In this document: positions 30,985 to 43,866 of the stretch, piece by piece
Layout: each line of letters opens with the position of its first letter
Numbering within the stretch: position 1 is the stretch's first letter
Assembly (NCBI GenBank): GCA_023091665.1
Contig: JALJCQ010000001.1
Location: 1,736,001-1,800,000, forward strand
Length of the DNA: 64,000 bases
Origin: Pythium myriotylum
Taxonomy: Eukaryota; Oomycota; Peronosporomycetes; Pythiales; Pythiaceae
Direction of reading: 5' to 3'
Program-made: the position numbers and the translations under genes
Notes under the pieces: model-generated
What the model saw: the letters and a program-made list of their open reading frames with translations, nothing else
Databases searched by the model: none
Told to the model about the DNA's origin: nothing

Positions 30985-33900
30985 GTTAGGAGCCGTGAAC
31001 GGACGTAGCCATTATCATCACTTACTACTTCACCATTCTCATAACGCCCAATGGTGCTTCGCCCCGCACACCAACAGTCAAACACCAGGTCCAAACCCCC
31101 TTCACTTCCCATAATGTACTTTACTCCAATGCGTTTTCGCGCCCAAACTCACTGGACTTATACAACCTCATTGACTGGAGTCAGTACGGACGCCGTGTTG
31201 TACAGTTGGGGGTTCAGATCAGGTCGTTTTGCAACTTGTACTGCCCTAGCCCCATTCTGACAGTGTCACAAAAACCGATCAATGTTGTTCAGAACATTGA
31301 TCGGTCTTATGACACTTGTCGAGACACTGACACATCCTGGTTCGGATGTGCGGTGGTACGCCAATTCTCGATAACACATTGGCATGGTGAATGCAGACGT
31401 GTGCGTGAGTCCGAAGGAGGAGCTGGGTGGTGACGTCAGCAGCGGCGTCAGCAATAGGCCCCTTACAAAAAAAAGGCAAACAAACCATCTTGTTTTGCAC
31501 GAAGGCATCGAGTCAGGAACAGGACCACGTACCGCTTTGATCCTGGTGACGACCTGCTGACTCACGAGGTGCCAGCACACAGACCCTACGTGCCGGAGCG
31601 TTGCGCTATAGGTGCAACGTGGGAGAACATTGTGACCTCCGTAGACATAGCGTTGCGTTCTAGTACGATCGTTGACGGGCCGGGCCAACTTGCCGCGAGT
31701 GACTGAAGTTTCCCGTCTGCAACATGAACGTAGCCATCGCAACGAGAGCGATGATAGTGAACAAGTGCGTTTTTTTTTTTTTTTTTAATGATTTTGGATG
31801 TTCGAGCAGAGCGGGTTGCGTGCCGTCGTGCAATTTCTCAAATGACATGGGATTGCTGTGCCAGCTCGAGTGCCTTGTGGAGAAGACGGTTGCACTCAAT
31901 CCCTAACCTCGCCCTGTATTTATCCTTTTGGACGAAAACCTTTCTCGGCTAATGTTTTCGTTGGGCCAAATTTGACTCTATATTTGTATTGGAGAGGCCT
32001 TTTTCGAGCCATTTCATGTTGTCATCCACTATTTAAGTCGTAACTTACGACGTTGGGACCCCTCAAAGGTAGACGGCGTTTGAAGGTATTCCCTCGCTCT
32101 ATCTCATCTCAGCGAGGGGTAGGGTAAGGACAACTCCGCTGTATCTCTGCTGTGGGGTTCATGTTGAGATAGCATGAGAGACCATCGAGGGGTGCTGTCC
32201 ACCACCATGCTGTTCATCGGGACGAAGCTGTCTGTGGAGTGAGCACTTCGCGTTGTGTGGCTGGTCTTGGTCGCCGCTCGCCGCGATAAGAGACGGTTCG
32301 TGAAGATCATGCACGTTTTGCAAGCAGCGCATTGCTTTCGTCTGCGTGATCCGCAGTAGCCCGCAGTTGGAACGTCCAATGCATTAATGCGCATGAACGA
32401 AGATGCCGTGTCGATTTCTCGTTTTCGCTTTACCAGGGCGCAGTTGCATCTGCTGACGGACAAGCTATGACTCCCGGTTGATGGTGCCATCACTGGAGAA
32501 CGTGATCGAGTTCCCCGGGTAGAGGCTCTTGCTCTCGTGTGCCGCGGGTGATCCGAAGCATGTAAGTTTTCATGATCTCGAGTGAGTTTAGACGGTCCGC
32601 AAGTGCTCGTAGTCGCATTATCCGAGCGACTGTTGCTCTTGTGTATAACAACCATCGCGAGCGTCTGTATATTAACGAACAGCTAATCCGTTCGTGAATG
32701 CTTTCCATGGACGAAGCGCGTTCACAACTCGAAACAGAACAATGTCGTCAATCGCAGCAAACTTTTGGCATATTTTCTATCGTTTCTGCACTAGTACAAC
32801 CGGCGGCGCGGACCCCGAGACATCATGCGCTGGGGCCAACTCCTCCTGGGATATTTCGATCATCGCGCTGCCTGTACTTGCTTCATCACCAGAGATATCG
32901 TCAGGATGGAGCTCCTCATAGTCGTTCACTGATTCAAAAGTCTTGACCACTGAGCGTGTTCTCGAACGAGAACGTAACATGCATTGTCGACTAGGTGCGG
33001 CGTAACTGGAGCTGAACTAAAATGTGATGTGTGCTTGCGAAAGTTTTGTTTCGACAACCGCTAGAGTTGGGTTTCACGTTGCAAATCATGTCTATCTGAA
33101 GGTGAAACCCAACTGAACGAGTTTTTGAAAGTTCTCTAAAGTCGAGCTAAAGGCGGGAAAGGTGGGCTTCTGGTGTAGTATAGTGAAATTGAATCTAAAC
33201 GCCTCCGACAATTGATGCTAGGTGCTGCCATTGTTTGCAGTGGAGGACGCCTTCAAGCGAGAGGTCCCTAAGTGACGCCCTCTTCTCGTTCTCCACGCAG
33301 CCAAGAACCGAGAAATCCTATTCCACTGTTGCTGTGTTAAGAAACAGCGTTGCCAATCATCCATAGAACTTGGCCAGCTCCGGAGATTGATCTGACAAGC
33401 TCTGAGAGGACCAGGCGTCGTCGAATGTCCGAGGCGACTTTCTCGCGCAAGAGCAACACGTAGCTCGCTTTGGTCTACATATACCTCGGCAAGATACTTA
33501 CGTTGTGGTGAATAGAGCCCAATTTCTAAAACCAAAACCCGCACCCGTTCCCGCACAGGGGATAAAAATACTCCAAAGCGTTTCTAAATCGATGCATGTG
33601 TGGAATGGCACCCGCAGATTTGAGCAAATGTGCGAATGCAACCCGCACAACGTGCCAGGCTTCGAGCGCGAGACTTTCGATGGAAAAATGGCCCACAACC
33701 GCTTCTGTGCGCTGCTATAGAAATACACAGATGACGACAAAGAGTCAGCGAGGCTGTCGGGTACGTCTGAAGAGTACAAGGAGAAACAGACCACCTCTCG
33801 GCTGTTGTTCGTGACCACGGGGGCCGCGAATACCGAGGAAGAAAAAAAATGGAAAGAGGACGACATCGCTGGCGGCGCTCCAGTCGCTGTTCATCGTCAG

Positions 33901-34315
33901 GCAGTTGTTTTCCCCTCAAAAAAGATGGTCCGATGCCGTTCGCGACGGTTCAAACCTTTGAACATCCTTTTCGCCCTGTTTATACGGGCTAAAGAGTGGA
34001 ATCAGACCTGCACTTAGTCTCCCCGTCTGATCCTGATCCACCAGATATCCTACCGGAATTGCTCCAATGACAATTGATATTGAAATGGTAAAGGTGATTT
34101 CGTGGAAAAGCACAAAATATTCTCACCTAGACAGTGGCCACGGGGTTAGAAGCGGTGTAATGGTGGTACCGAATATGTTATGGAATTCATGTCTGCCAAA
34201 CGTCCTACCCGTAGTCCCCCAGGCCATGAGATCGGTGTCATTGATGGCGACGACGACAGAGTTTGTCATCTCGGTTGAACGCCATGGAAACGATAGCCGA
34301 CATCCCACGCTGGGA

Positions 34316-34795
34316 TCAAGGGTAGCGGCGGATAGTGTCACGACCGTCCTTCGCTGTCTCCATCAGTGCAAACGAGCTCGTCAGGGCCACTGTAAAATGG
34401 ACGTAGCTTATCGCAGTAGGATCGGATCTCACTGGCAACAGACTGACGTGCTCCCTTTGTGAGAATTTGCGAGAGAGAACTTCCTGGAGCCCCTCCAGAT
34501 GAAAACACGGGTGGGCAGTGATAAAATCAGTCTCAAAGAGAAAGCCTTCGCTCGCCCAACGTGCTGCTCTTGCTGGTTGTAGTCTTGGTAGCACAATTCC
34601 ATTCTCCTCGATTAACTTGTACCAATGTGTGACATACATAGGCGCCGATAGGCCGAGGACAGTCTTACCGTCTGTGACCTCGAGGCCGTAGGCGAACGCC
34701 ACCACGATTGCGTCCCAGTACATATCCAGTGAAACGGTCATAATGGTCGACTTGGGGCTATAGGTTTGATTGTCGTGCAGAAAAACGCCGGTCAC
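34316..34795 (-). CDS. Unidentified 159-codon ORF, array unit 6
   Basis: Same protein as in unit 1. Confidence 0.35.
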   Translation of the reverse strand: MTGVFLHDNQTYSPKSTIMTVSLDMYWDAIVVAFAYGLEVTDGKTVLGLSAPMYVTHWYKLIEENGIVLPRLQPARAARWASEGFLFETDFITAHPCFHLEGLQEVLSRKFSQREHVSLLPVRSDPTAISYVHFTVALTSSFALMETAKDGRDTIRRYP

Positions 34796-34949
34796 GTCGA
34801 ATCAGTCCAGATATACTTTAACTCGTTAATTTGATTGGCCTTGTCAGCCGAAAACATCTGTAAACGACAATAGAATTCTCACCAGAAGCATAAACCACCG
34901 CTACGCCAGTTCCCGCAACTCTTCAGTAGAGCCACGTCGGTGAAAAGCG

Positions 34950-35022
34950 TATCAACGACCGGGATCGAACCGGTGACCTTCTGCGTGTAAAGCAGACGTG
35001 ATAACCACTACACCACGCTGAC
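34950..35022 (-). tRNA. tRNA-Val (UAC), unit 6
   Basis: Cloverleaf unchanged. Confidence 0.93.
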
Positions 35023-35806
35023 GTTAGGAGCCGTGAACGGACGTAGCCATTATCATCACTTACTACTTCACCATTCTCATAACGCCCAATGGTGCTTCGC
35101 CCCGCACACCAACAGTCAAACACCAGGTCCAAACCCCCTTCACTTCCCATAATGTACTTTACTCCAATGCGTTTTCGCGCCCAAACTCACTGGACTTATA
35201 CAACCTCATTGACTGGAGTCAGTACGGACGCCGTGTTGTACAGTTGGGGGTTCAGATCAGGTCGTTTTGCAACTTGTACTGCCCTAGCCCCATTCTGACA
35301 GTGTCACAAAAACCGATCAATGTTGTTCAGAACATTGATCGGTCTTATGACACTTGTCGAGACACTGACACATCCTGGTTCGGATGTGCGGTGGTACGCC
35401 AATTCTCGATAACACATTGGCATGGTGAATGCAGACGTGTGCGTGAGTCCGAAGGAGGAGCTGGGTGGTGACGTCAGCAGCGGCGTCAGCAATAGGCCCC
35501 TTACAAAAAAAAGGCAAACAAACCATCTTGTTTTGCACGAAGGCATCGAGTCAGGAACAGGACCACGTACCGCTTTGATCCTGGTGACGACCTGCTGACT
35601 CACGAGGTGCCAGCACACAGACCCTACGTGCCGGAGCGTTGCGCTATAGGTGCAACGTGGGAGAACATTGTGACCTCCGTAGACATAGCGTTGCGTTCTA
35701 GTACGATCGTTGACGGGCCGGGCCAACTTGCCGCGAGTGACTGAAGTTTCCCGTCTGCAACATGAACGTAGCCATCGCAACGAGAGCGATGATAGTGAAC
35801 AAGTGC

Positions 35807-35847
<41 letters not shown>

Positions 35848-38373
35848 GATTTTGGATGTTCGAGCAGAGCGGGTTGCGTGCCGTCGTGCAATTTCTCAAA
35901 TGACATGGGATTGCTGTGCCAGCTCGAGTGCCTTGTGGAGAAGACGGTTGCACTCAATCCCTAACCTCGCCCTGTATTTATCCTTTTGGACGAAAACCTT
36001 TCTCGGCTAATGTTTTCGTTGGGCCAAATTTGACTCTATATTTGTATTGGAGAGGCCTTTTTCGAGCCATTTCATGTTGTCATCCACTATTTAAGTCGTA
36101 ACTTACGACGTTGGGACCCCTCAAAGGTAGACGGCGTTTGAAGGTATTCCCTCGCTCTATCTCATCTCAGCGAGGGGTAGGGTAAGGACAACTCCGCTGT
36201 ATCTCTGCTGTGGGGTTCATGTTGAGATAGCATGAGAGACCATCGAGGGGTGCTGTCCACCACCATGCTGTTCATCGGGACGAAGCTGTCTGTGGAGTGA
36301 GCACTTCGCGTTGTGTGGCTGGTCTTGGTCGCCGCTCGCCGCGATAAGAGACGGTTCGTGAAGATCATGCACGTTTTGCAAGCAGCGCATTGCTTTCGTC
36401 TGCGTGATCCGCAGTAGCCCGCAGTTGGAACGTCCAATGCATTAATGCGCATGAACGAAGATGCCGTGTCGATTTCTCGTTTTCGCTTTACCAGGGCGCA
36501 GTTGCATCTGCTGACGGACAAGCTATGACTCCCGGTTGATGGTGCCATCACTGGAGAACGTGATCGAGTTCCCCGGGTAGAGGCTCTTGCTCTCGTGTGC
36601 CGCGGGTGATCCGAAGCATGTAAGTTTTCATGATCTCGAGTGAGTTTAGACGGTCCGCAAGTGCTCGTAGTCGCATTATCCGAGCGACTGTTGCTCTTGT
36701 GTATAACAACCATCGCGAGCGTCTGTATATTAACGAACAGCTAATCCGTTCGTGAATGCTTTCCATGGACGAAGCGCGTTCACAACTCGAAACAGAACAA
36801 TGTCGTCAATCGCAGCAAACTTTTGGCATATTTTCTATCGTTTCTGCACTAGTACAACCGGCGGCGCGGACCCCGAGACATCATGCGCTGGGGCCAACTC
36901 CTCCTGGGATATTTCGATCATCGCGCTGCCTGTACTTGCTTCATCACCAGAGATATCGTCAGGATGGAGCTCCTCATAGTCGTTCACTGATTCAAAAGTC
37001 TTGACCACTGAGCGTGTTCTCGAACGAGAACGTAACATGCATTGTCGACTAGGTGCGGCGTAACTGGAGCTGAACTAAAATGTGATGTGTGCTTGCGAAA
37101 GTTTTGTTTCGACAACCGCTAGAGTTGGGTTTCACGTTGCAAATCATGTCTATCTGAAGGTGAAACCCAACTGAACGAGTTTTTGAAAGTTCTCTAAAGT
37201 CGAGCTAAAGGCGGGAAAGGTGGGCTTCTGGTGTAGTATAGTGAAATTGAATCTAAACGCCTCCGACAATTGATGCTAGGTGCTGCCATTGTTTGCAGTG
37301 GAGGACGCCTTCAAGCGAGAGGTCCCTAAGTGACGCCCTCTTCTCGTTCTCCACGCAGCCAAGAACCGAGAAATCCTATTCCACTGTTGCTGTGTTAAGA
37401 AACAGCGTTGCCAATCATCCATAGAACTTGGCCAGCTCCGGAGATTGATCTGACAAGCTCTGAGAGGACCAGGCGTCGTCGAATGTCCGAGGCGACTTTC
37501 TCGCGCAAGAGCAACACGTAGCTCGCTTTGGTCTACATATACCTCGGCAAGATACTTACGTTGTGGTGAATAGAGCCCAATTTCTAAAACCAAAACCCGC
37601 ACCCGTTCCCGCACAGGGGATAAAAATACTCCAAAGCGTTTCTAAATCGATGCATGTGTGGAATGGCACCCGCAGATTTGAGCAAATGTGCGAATGCAAC
37701 CCGCACAACGTGCCAGGCTTCGAGCGCGAGACTTTCGATGGAAAAATGGCCCACAACCGCTTCTGTGCGCTGCTATAGAAATACACAGATGACGACAAAG
37801 AGTCAGCGAGGCTGTCGGGTACGTCTGAAGAGTACAAGGAGAAACAGACCACCTCTCGGCTGTTGTTCGTGACCACGGGGGCCGCGAATACCGAGGAAGA
37901 AAAAAAATGGAAAGAGGACGACATCGCTGGCGGCGCTCCAGTCGCTGTTCATCGTCAGGCAGTTGTTTTCCCCTCAAAAAAGATGGTCCGATGCCGTTCG
38001 CGACGGTTCAAACCTTTGAACATCCTTTTCGCCCTGTTTATACGGGCTAAAGAGTGGAATCAGACCTGCACTTAGTCTCCCCGTCTGATCCTGATCCACC
38101 AGATATCCTACCGGAATTGCTCCAATGACAATTGATATTGAAATGGTAAAGGTGATTTCGTGGAAAAGCACAAAATATTCTCACCTAGACAGTGGCCACG
38201 GGGTTAGAAGCGGTGTAATGGTGGTACCGAATATGTTATGGAATTCATGTCTGCCAAACGTCCTACCCGTAGTCCCCCAGGCCATGAGATCGGTGTCATT
38301 GATGGCGACGACGACAGAGTTTGTCATCTCGGTTGAACGCCATGGAAACGATAGCCGACATCCCACGCTGGGA

Positions 38374-38853
38374 TCAAGGGTAGCGGCGGATAGTGTCACG
38401 ACCGTCCTTCGCTGTCTCCATCAGTGCAAACGAGCTCGTCAGGGCCACTGTAAAATGGACGTAGCTTATCGCAGTAGGATCGGATCTCACTGGCAACAGA
38501 CTGACGTGCTCCCTTTGTGAGAATTTGCGAGAGAGAACTTCCTGGAGCCCCTCCAGATGAAAACACGGGTGGGCAGTGATAAAATCAGTCTCAAAGAGAA
38601 AGCCTTCGCTCGCCCAACGTGCTGCTCTTGCTGGTTGTAGTCTTGGTAGCACAATTCCATTCTCCTCGATTAACTTGTACCAATGTGTGACATACATAGG
38701 CGCCGATAGGCCGAGGACAGTCTTACCGTCTGTGACCTCGAGGCCGTAGGCGAACGCCACCACGATTGCGTCCCAGTACATATCCAGTGAAACGGTCATA
38801 ATGGTCGACTTGGGGCTATAGGTTTGATTGTCGTGCAGAAAAACGCCGGTCAC
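38374..38853 (-). CDS. Unidentified 159-codon ORF, array unit 7
   Basis: Same protein as in unit 1. Confidence 0.35.
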   Translation of the reverse strand: MTGVFLHDNQTYSPKSTIMTVSLDMYWDAIVVAFAYGLEVTDGKTVLGLSAPMYVTHWYKLIEENGIVLPRLQPARAARWASEGFLFETDFITAHPCFHLEGLQEVLSRKFSQREHVSLLPVRSDPTAISYVHFTVALTSSFALMETAKDGRDTIRRYP

Positions 38854-39007
38854 GTCGAATCAGTCCAGATATACTTTAACTCGTTAATTTGATTGGCCTT
38901 GTCAGCCGAAAACATCTGTAAACGACAATAGAATTCTCACCAGAAGCATAAACCACCGCTACGCCAGTTCCCGCAACTCTTCAGTAGAGCCACGTCGGTG
39001 AAAAGCG

Positions 39008-39080
39008 TATCAACGACCGGGATCGAACCGGTGACCTTCTGCGTGTAAAGCAGACGTGATAACCACTACACCACGCTGAC
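39008..39080 (-). tRNA. tRNA-Val (UAC), unit 7
   Basis: Cloverleaf unchanged. Confidence 0.93.
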
Positions 39081-42000
39081 GTTAGGAGCCGTGAACGGAC
39101 GTAGCCATTATCATCACTTACTACTTCACCATTCTCATAACGCCCAATGGTGCTTCGCCCCGCACACCAACAGTCAAACACCAGGTCCAAACCCCCTTCA
39201 CTTCCCATAATGTACTTTACTCCAATGCGTTTTCGCGCCCAAACTCACTGGACTTATACAACCTCATTGACTGGAGTCAGTACGGACGCCGTGTTGTACA
39301 GTTGGGGGTTCAGATCAGGTCGTTTTGCAACTTGTACTGCCCTAGCCCCATTCTGACAGTGTCACAAAAACCGATCAATGTTGTTCAGAACATTGATCGG
39401 TCTTATGACACTTGTCGAGACACTGACACATCCTGGTTCGGATGTGCGGTGGTACGCCAATTCTCGATAACACATTGGCATGGTGAATGCAGACGTGTGC
39501 GTGAGTCCGAAGGAGGAGCTGGGTGGTGACGTCAGCAGCGGCGTCAGCAATAGGCCCCTTACAAAAAAAAGGCAAACAAACCATCTTGTTTTGCACGAAG
39601 GCATCGAGTCAGGAACAGGACCACGTACCGCTTTGATCCTGGTGACGACCTGCTGACTCACGAGGTGCCAGCACACAGACCCTACGTGCCGGAGCGTTGC
39701 GCTATAGGTGCAACGTGGGAGAACATTGTGACCTCCGTAGACATAGCGTTGCGTTCTAGTACGATCGTTGACGGGCCGGGCCAACTTGCCGCGAGTGACT
39801 GAAGTTTCCCGTCTGCAACATGAACGTAGCCATCGCAACGAGAGCGATGATAGTGAACAAGTGCGTTTTTTTTTTTTTTTTTAATGATTTTGGATGTTCG
39901 AGCAGAGCGGGTTGCGTGCCGTCGTGCAATTTCTCAAATGACATGGGATTGCTGTGCCAGCTCGAGTGCCTTGTGGAGAAGACGGTTGCACTCAATCCCT
40001 AACCTCGCCCTGTATTTATCCTTTTGGACGAAAACCTTTCTCGGCTAATGTTTTCGTTGGGCCAAATTTGACTCTATATTTGTATTGGAGAGGCCTTTTT
40101 CGAGCCATTTCATGTTGTCATCCACTATTTAAGTCGTAACTTACGACGTTGGGACCCCTCAAAGGTAGACGGCGTTTGAAGGTATTCCCTCGCTCTATCT
40201 CATCTCAGCGAGGGGTAGGGTAAGGACAACTCCGCTGTATCTCTGCTGTGGGGTTCATGTTGAGATAGCATGAGAGACCATCGAGGGGTGCTGTCCACCA
40301 CCATGCTGTTCATCGGGACGAAGCTGTCTGTGGAGTGAGCACTTCGCGTTGTGTGGCTGGTCTTGGTCGCCGCTCGCCGCGATAAGAGACGGTTCGTGAA
40401 GATCATGCACGTTTTGCAAGCAGCGCATTGCTTTCGTCTGCGTGATCCGCAGTAGCCCGCAGTTGGAACGTCCAATGCATTAATGCGCATGAACGAAGAT
40501 GCCGTGTCGATTTCTCGTTTTCGCTTTACCAGGGCGCAGTTGCATCTGCTGACGGACAAGCTATGACTCCCGGTTGATGGTGCCATCACTGGAGAACGTG
40601 ATCGAGTTCCCCGGGTAGAGGCTCTTGCTCTCGTGTGCCGCGGGTGATCCGAAGCATGTAAGTTTTCATGATCTCGAGTGAGTTTAGACGGTCCGCAAGT
40701 GCTCGTAGTCGCATTATCCGAGCGACTGTTGCTCTTGTGTATAACAACCATCGCGAGCGTCTGTATATTAACGAACAGCTAATCCGTTCGTGAATGCTTT
40801 CCATGGACGAAGCGCGTTCACAACTCGAAACAGAACAATGTCGTCAATCGCAGCAAACTTTTGGCATATTTTCTATCGTTTCTGCACTAGTACAACCGGC
40901 GGCGCGGACCCCGAGACATCATGCGCTGGGGCCAACTCCTCCTGGGATATTTCGATCATCGCGCTGCCTGTACTTGCTTCATCACCAGAGATATCGTCAG
41001 GATGGAGCTCCTCATAGTCGTTCACTGATTCAAAAGTCTTGACCACTGAGCGTGTTCTCGAACGAGAACGTAACATGCATTGTCGACTAGGTGCGGCGTA
41101 ACTGGAGCTGAACTAAAATGTGATGTGTGCTTGCGAAAGTTTTGTTTCGACAACCGCTAGAGTTGGGTTTCACGTTGCAAATCATGTCTATCTGAAGGTG
41201 AAACCCAACTGAACGAGTTTTTGAAAGTTCTCTAAAGTCGAGCTAAAGGCGGGAAAGGTGGGCTTCTGGTGTAGTATAGTGAAATTGAATCTAAACGCCT
41301 CCGACAATTGATGCTAGGTGCTGCCATTGTTTGCAGTGGAGGACGCCTTCAAGCGAGAGGTCCCTAAGTGACGCCCTCTTCTCGTTCTCCACGCAGCCAA
41401 GAACCGAGAAATCCTATTCCACTGTTGCTGTGTTAAGAAACAGCGTTGCCAATCATCCATAGAACTTGGCCAGCTCCGGAGATTGATCTGACAAGCTCTG
41501 AGAGGACCAGGCGTCGTCGAATGTCCGAGGCGACTTTCTCGCGCAAGAGCAACACGTAGCTCGCTTTGGTCTACATATACCTCGGCAAGATACTTACGTT
41601 GTGGTGAATAGAGCCCAATTTCTAAAACCAAAACCCGCACCCGTTCCCGCACAGGGGATAAAAATACTCCAAAGCGTTTCTAAATCGATGCATGTGTGGA
41701 ATGGCACCCGCAGATTTGAGCAAATGTGCGAATGCAACCCGCACAACGTGCCAGGCTTCGAGCGCGAGACTTTCGATGGAAAAATGGCCCACAACCGCTT
41801 CTGTGCGCTGCTATAGAAATACACAGATGACGACAAAGAGTCAGCGAGGCTGTCGGGTACGTCTGAAGAGTACAAGGAGAAACAGACCACCTCTCGGCTG
41901 TTGTTCGTGACCACGGGGGCCGCGAATACCGAGGAAGAAAAAAAATGGAAAGAGGACGACATCGCTGGCGGCGCTCCAGTCGCTGTTCATCGTCAGGCAG

Positions 42001-42411
42001 TTGTTTTCCCCTCAAAAAAGATGGTCCGATGCCGTTCGCGACGGTTCAAACCTTTGAACATCCTTTTCGCCCTGTTTATACGGGCTAAAGAGTGGAATCA
42101 GACCTGCACTTAGTCTCCCCGTCTGATCCTGATCCACCAGATATCCTACCGGAATTGCTCCAATGACAATTGATATTGAAATGGTAAAGGTGATTTCGTG
42201 GAAAAGCACAAAATATTCTCACCTAGACAGTGGCCACGGGGTTAGAAGCGGTGTAATGGTGGTACCGAATATGTTATGGAATTCATGTCTGCCAAACGTC
42301 CTACCCGTAGTCCCCCAGGCCATGAGATCGGTGTCATTGATGGCGACGACGACAGAGTTTGTCATCTCGGTTGAACGCCATGGAAACGATAGCCGACATC
42401 CCACGCTGGGA

Positions 42412-42891
42412 TCAAGGGTAGCGGCGGATAGTGTCACGACCGTCCTTCGCTGTCTCCATCAGTGCAAACGAGCTCGTCAGGGCCACTGTAAAATGGACGT
42501 AGCTTATCGCAGTAGGATCGGATCTCACTGGCAACAGACTGACGTGCTCCCTTTGTGAGAATTTGCGAGAGAGAACTTCCTGGAGCCCCTCCAGATGAAA
42601 ACACGGGTGGGCAGTGATAAAATCAGTCTCAAAGAGAAAGCCTTCGCTCGCCCAACGTGCTGCTCTTGCTGGTTGTAGTCTTGGTAGCACAATTCCATTC
42701 TCCTCGATTAACTTGTACCAATGTGTGACATACATAGGCGCCGATAGGCCGAGGACAGTCTTACCGTCTGTGACCTCGAGGCCGTAGGCGAACGCCACCA
42801 CGATTGCGTCCCAGTACATATCCAGTGAAACGGTCATAATGGTCGACTTGGGGCTATAGGTTTGATTGTCGTGCAGAAAAACGCCGGTCAC
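42412..42891 (-). CDS. Unidentified 159-codon ORF, array unit 8
   Basis: Same protein as in unit 1. Confidence 0.35.
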   Translation of the reverse strand: MTGVFLHDNQTYSPKSTIMTVSLDMYWDAIVVAFAYGLEVTDGKTVLGLSAPMYVTHWYKLIEENGIVLPRLQPARAARWASEGFLFETDFITAHPCFHLEGLQEVLSRKFSQREHVSLLPVRSDPTAISYVHFTVALTSSFALMETAKDGRDTIRRYP

Positions 42892-43045
42892 GTCGAATCA
42901 GTCCAGATATACTTTAACTCGTTAATTTGATTGGCCTTGTCAGCCGAAAACATCTGTAAACGACAATAGAATTCTCACCAGAAGCATAAACCACCGCTAC
43001 GCCAGTTCCCGCAACTCTTCAGTAGAGCCACGTCGGTGAAAAGCG

Positions 43046-43118
43046 TATCAACGACCGGGATCGAACCGGTGACCTTCTGCGTGTAAAGCAGACGTGATAA
43101 CCACTACACCACGCTGAC
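43046..43118 (-). tRNA. tRNA-Val (UAC), unit 8
   Basis: Cloverleaf unchanged; the last of eight minus-strand copies. Confidence 0.93.
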
Positions 43119-43866
43119 GTTAGGAGCCGTGAACGGACGTAGCCATTATCATCACTTACTACTTCACCATTCTCATAACGCCCAATGGTGCTTCGCCCCG
43201 CACACCAACAGTCAAACACCAGGTCCAAACCCCCTTCACTTCCCATAATGTACTTTACTCCAATGCGTTTTCGCGCCCAAACTCACTGGACTTATACAAC
43301 CTCATTGACTGGAGTCAGTACGGACGCCGTGTTGTACAGTTGGGGGTTCAGATCAGGTCGTTTTGCAACTTGTACTGCCCTAGCCCCATTCTGACAGTGT
43401 CACAAAAACCGATCAATGTTGTTCAGAACATTGATCGGTCTTATGACACTTGTCGAGACACTGACACATCCTGGTTCGGATGTGCGGTGGTACGCCAATT
43501 CTCGATAACACATTGGCATGGTGAATGCAGACGTGTGCGTGAGTCCGAAGGAGGAGCTGGGTGGTGACGTCAGCAGCGGCGTCAGCAATAGGCCCCTTAC
43601 AAAAAAAAGGCAAACAAACCATCTTGTTTTGCACGAAGGCATCGAGTCAGGAACAGGACCACGTACCGCTTTGATCCTGGTGACGACCTGCTGACTCACG
43701 AGGTGCCAGCACACAGACCCTACGTGCCGGAGCGTTGCGCTATAGGTGCAACGTGGGAGAACATTGTGACCTCCGTAGACATAGCGTTGCGTTCTAGTAC
43801 GGTCGTTGACGGGCCGGGCCAACTTGCCGCGAGTGACTGAAGTTTCCCATCTCCAACCTGAAGGTA

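Larger units (their letters stand above)
29806..33843 (+). repeat. Array unit 5
   Basis: 4,038 bp with a 17-nt poly-T tract; lacks the unit-2 substitution. Confidence 0.95.
33844..37901 (+). repeat. Array unit 6 (long poly-T)
   Basis: 4,058 bp; poly-T of 37 nt at 35808-35844, three units after the other expanded tract. Confidence 0.95.
37902..41939 (+). repeat. Array unit 7
   Basis: 4,038 bp with a 17-nt poly-T tract; last complete unit. Confidence 0.95.
13633..43848 (+). repeat. Tandem array of about 7.5 copies of a 4,038-bp tRNA-Val unit
   Basis: The same ORFs and tRNA gene recur at steps of 4038, 4038, 4059, 4038, 4038, 4058 and 4038 bp. The two longer steps come from one poly-T tract (38 and 37 nt instead of 17). 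Otherwise only scattered substitutions are visible. The array starts with half-unit A (tRNA, 159-codon ORF, hairpin, SANT N-part) and also ends with A, giving A(BA)n with n = 7. The last copy stops matching well at 43848, 18 bp before a Tc1 element. Confidence 0.95.
41940..43848 (+). repeat. Array unit 8, half-unit A only
   Basis: 1,909 bp. Contains one substitution (ACGGTCGTT for ACGATCGTT at 43802). After 43848 the next 18 bases match at about 13 positions and then a Tc1 element begins, so the poly-T and the rest of B are absent. Confidence 0.95.

Noticed and set aside
35304..35957. 217-codon minus-strand ORF in unit 6 with a poly-Lys run
   Set aside because: It exists only because the 37-nt poly-A changes the frame; the same region in other units is split.
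13633..43848. Regularly spaced repeats as CRISPR-like array
   Set aside because: The repeat unit is 4 kb with no short repeat-spacer structure, and the genome is eukaryotic.
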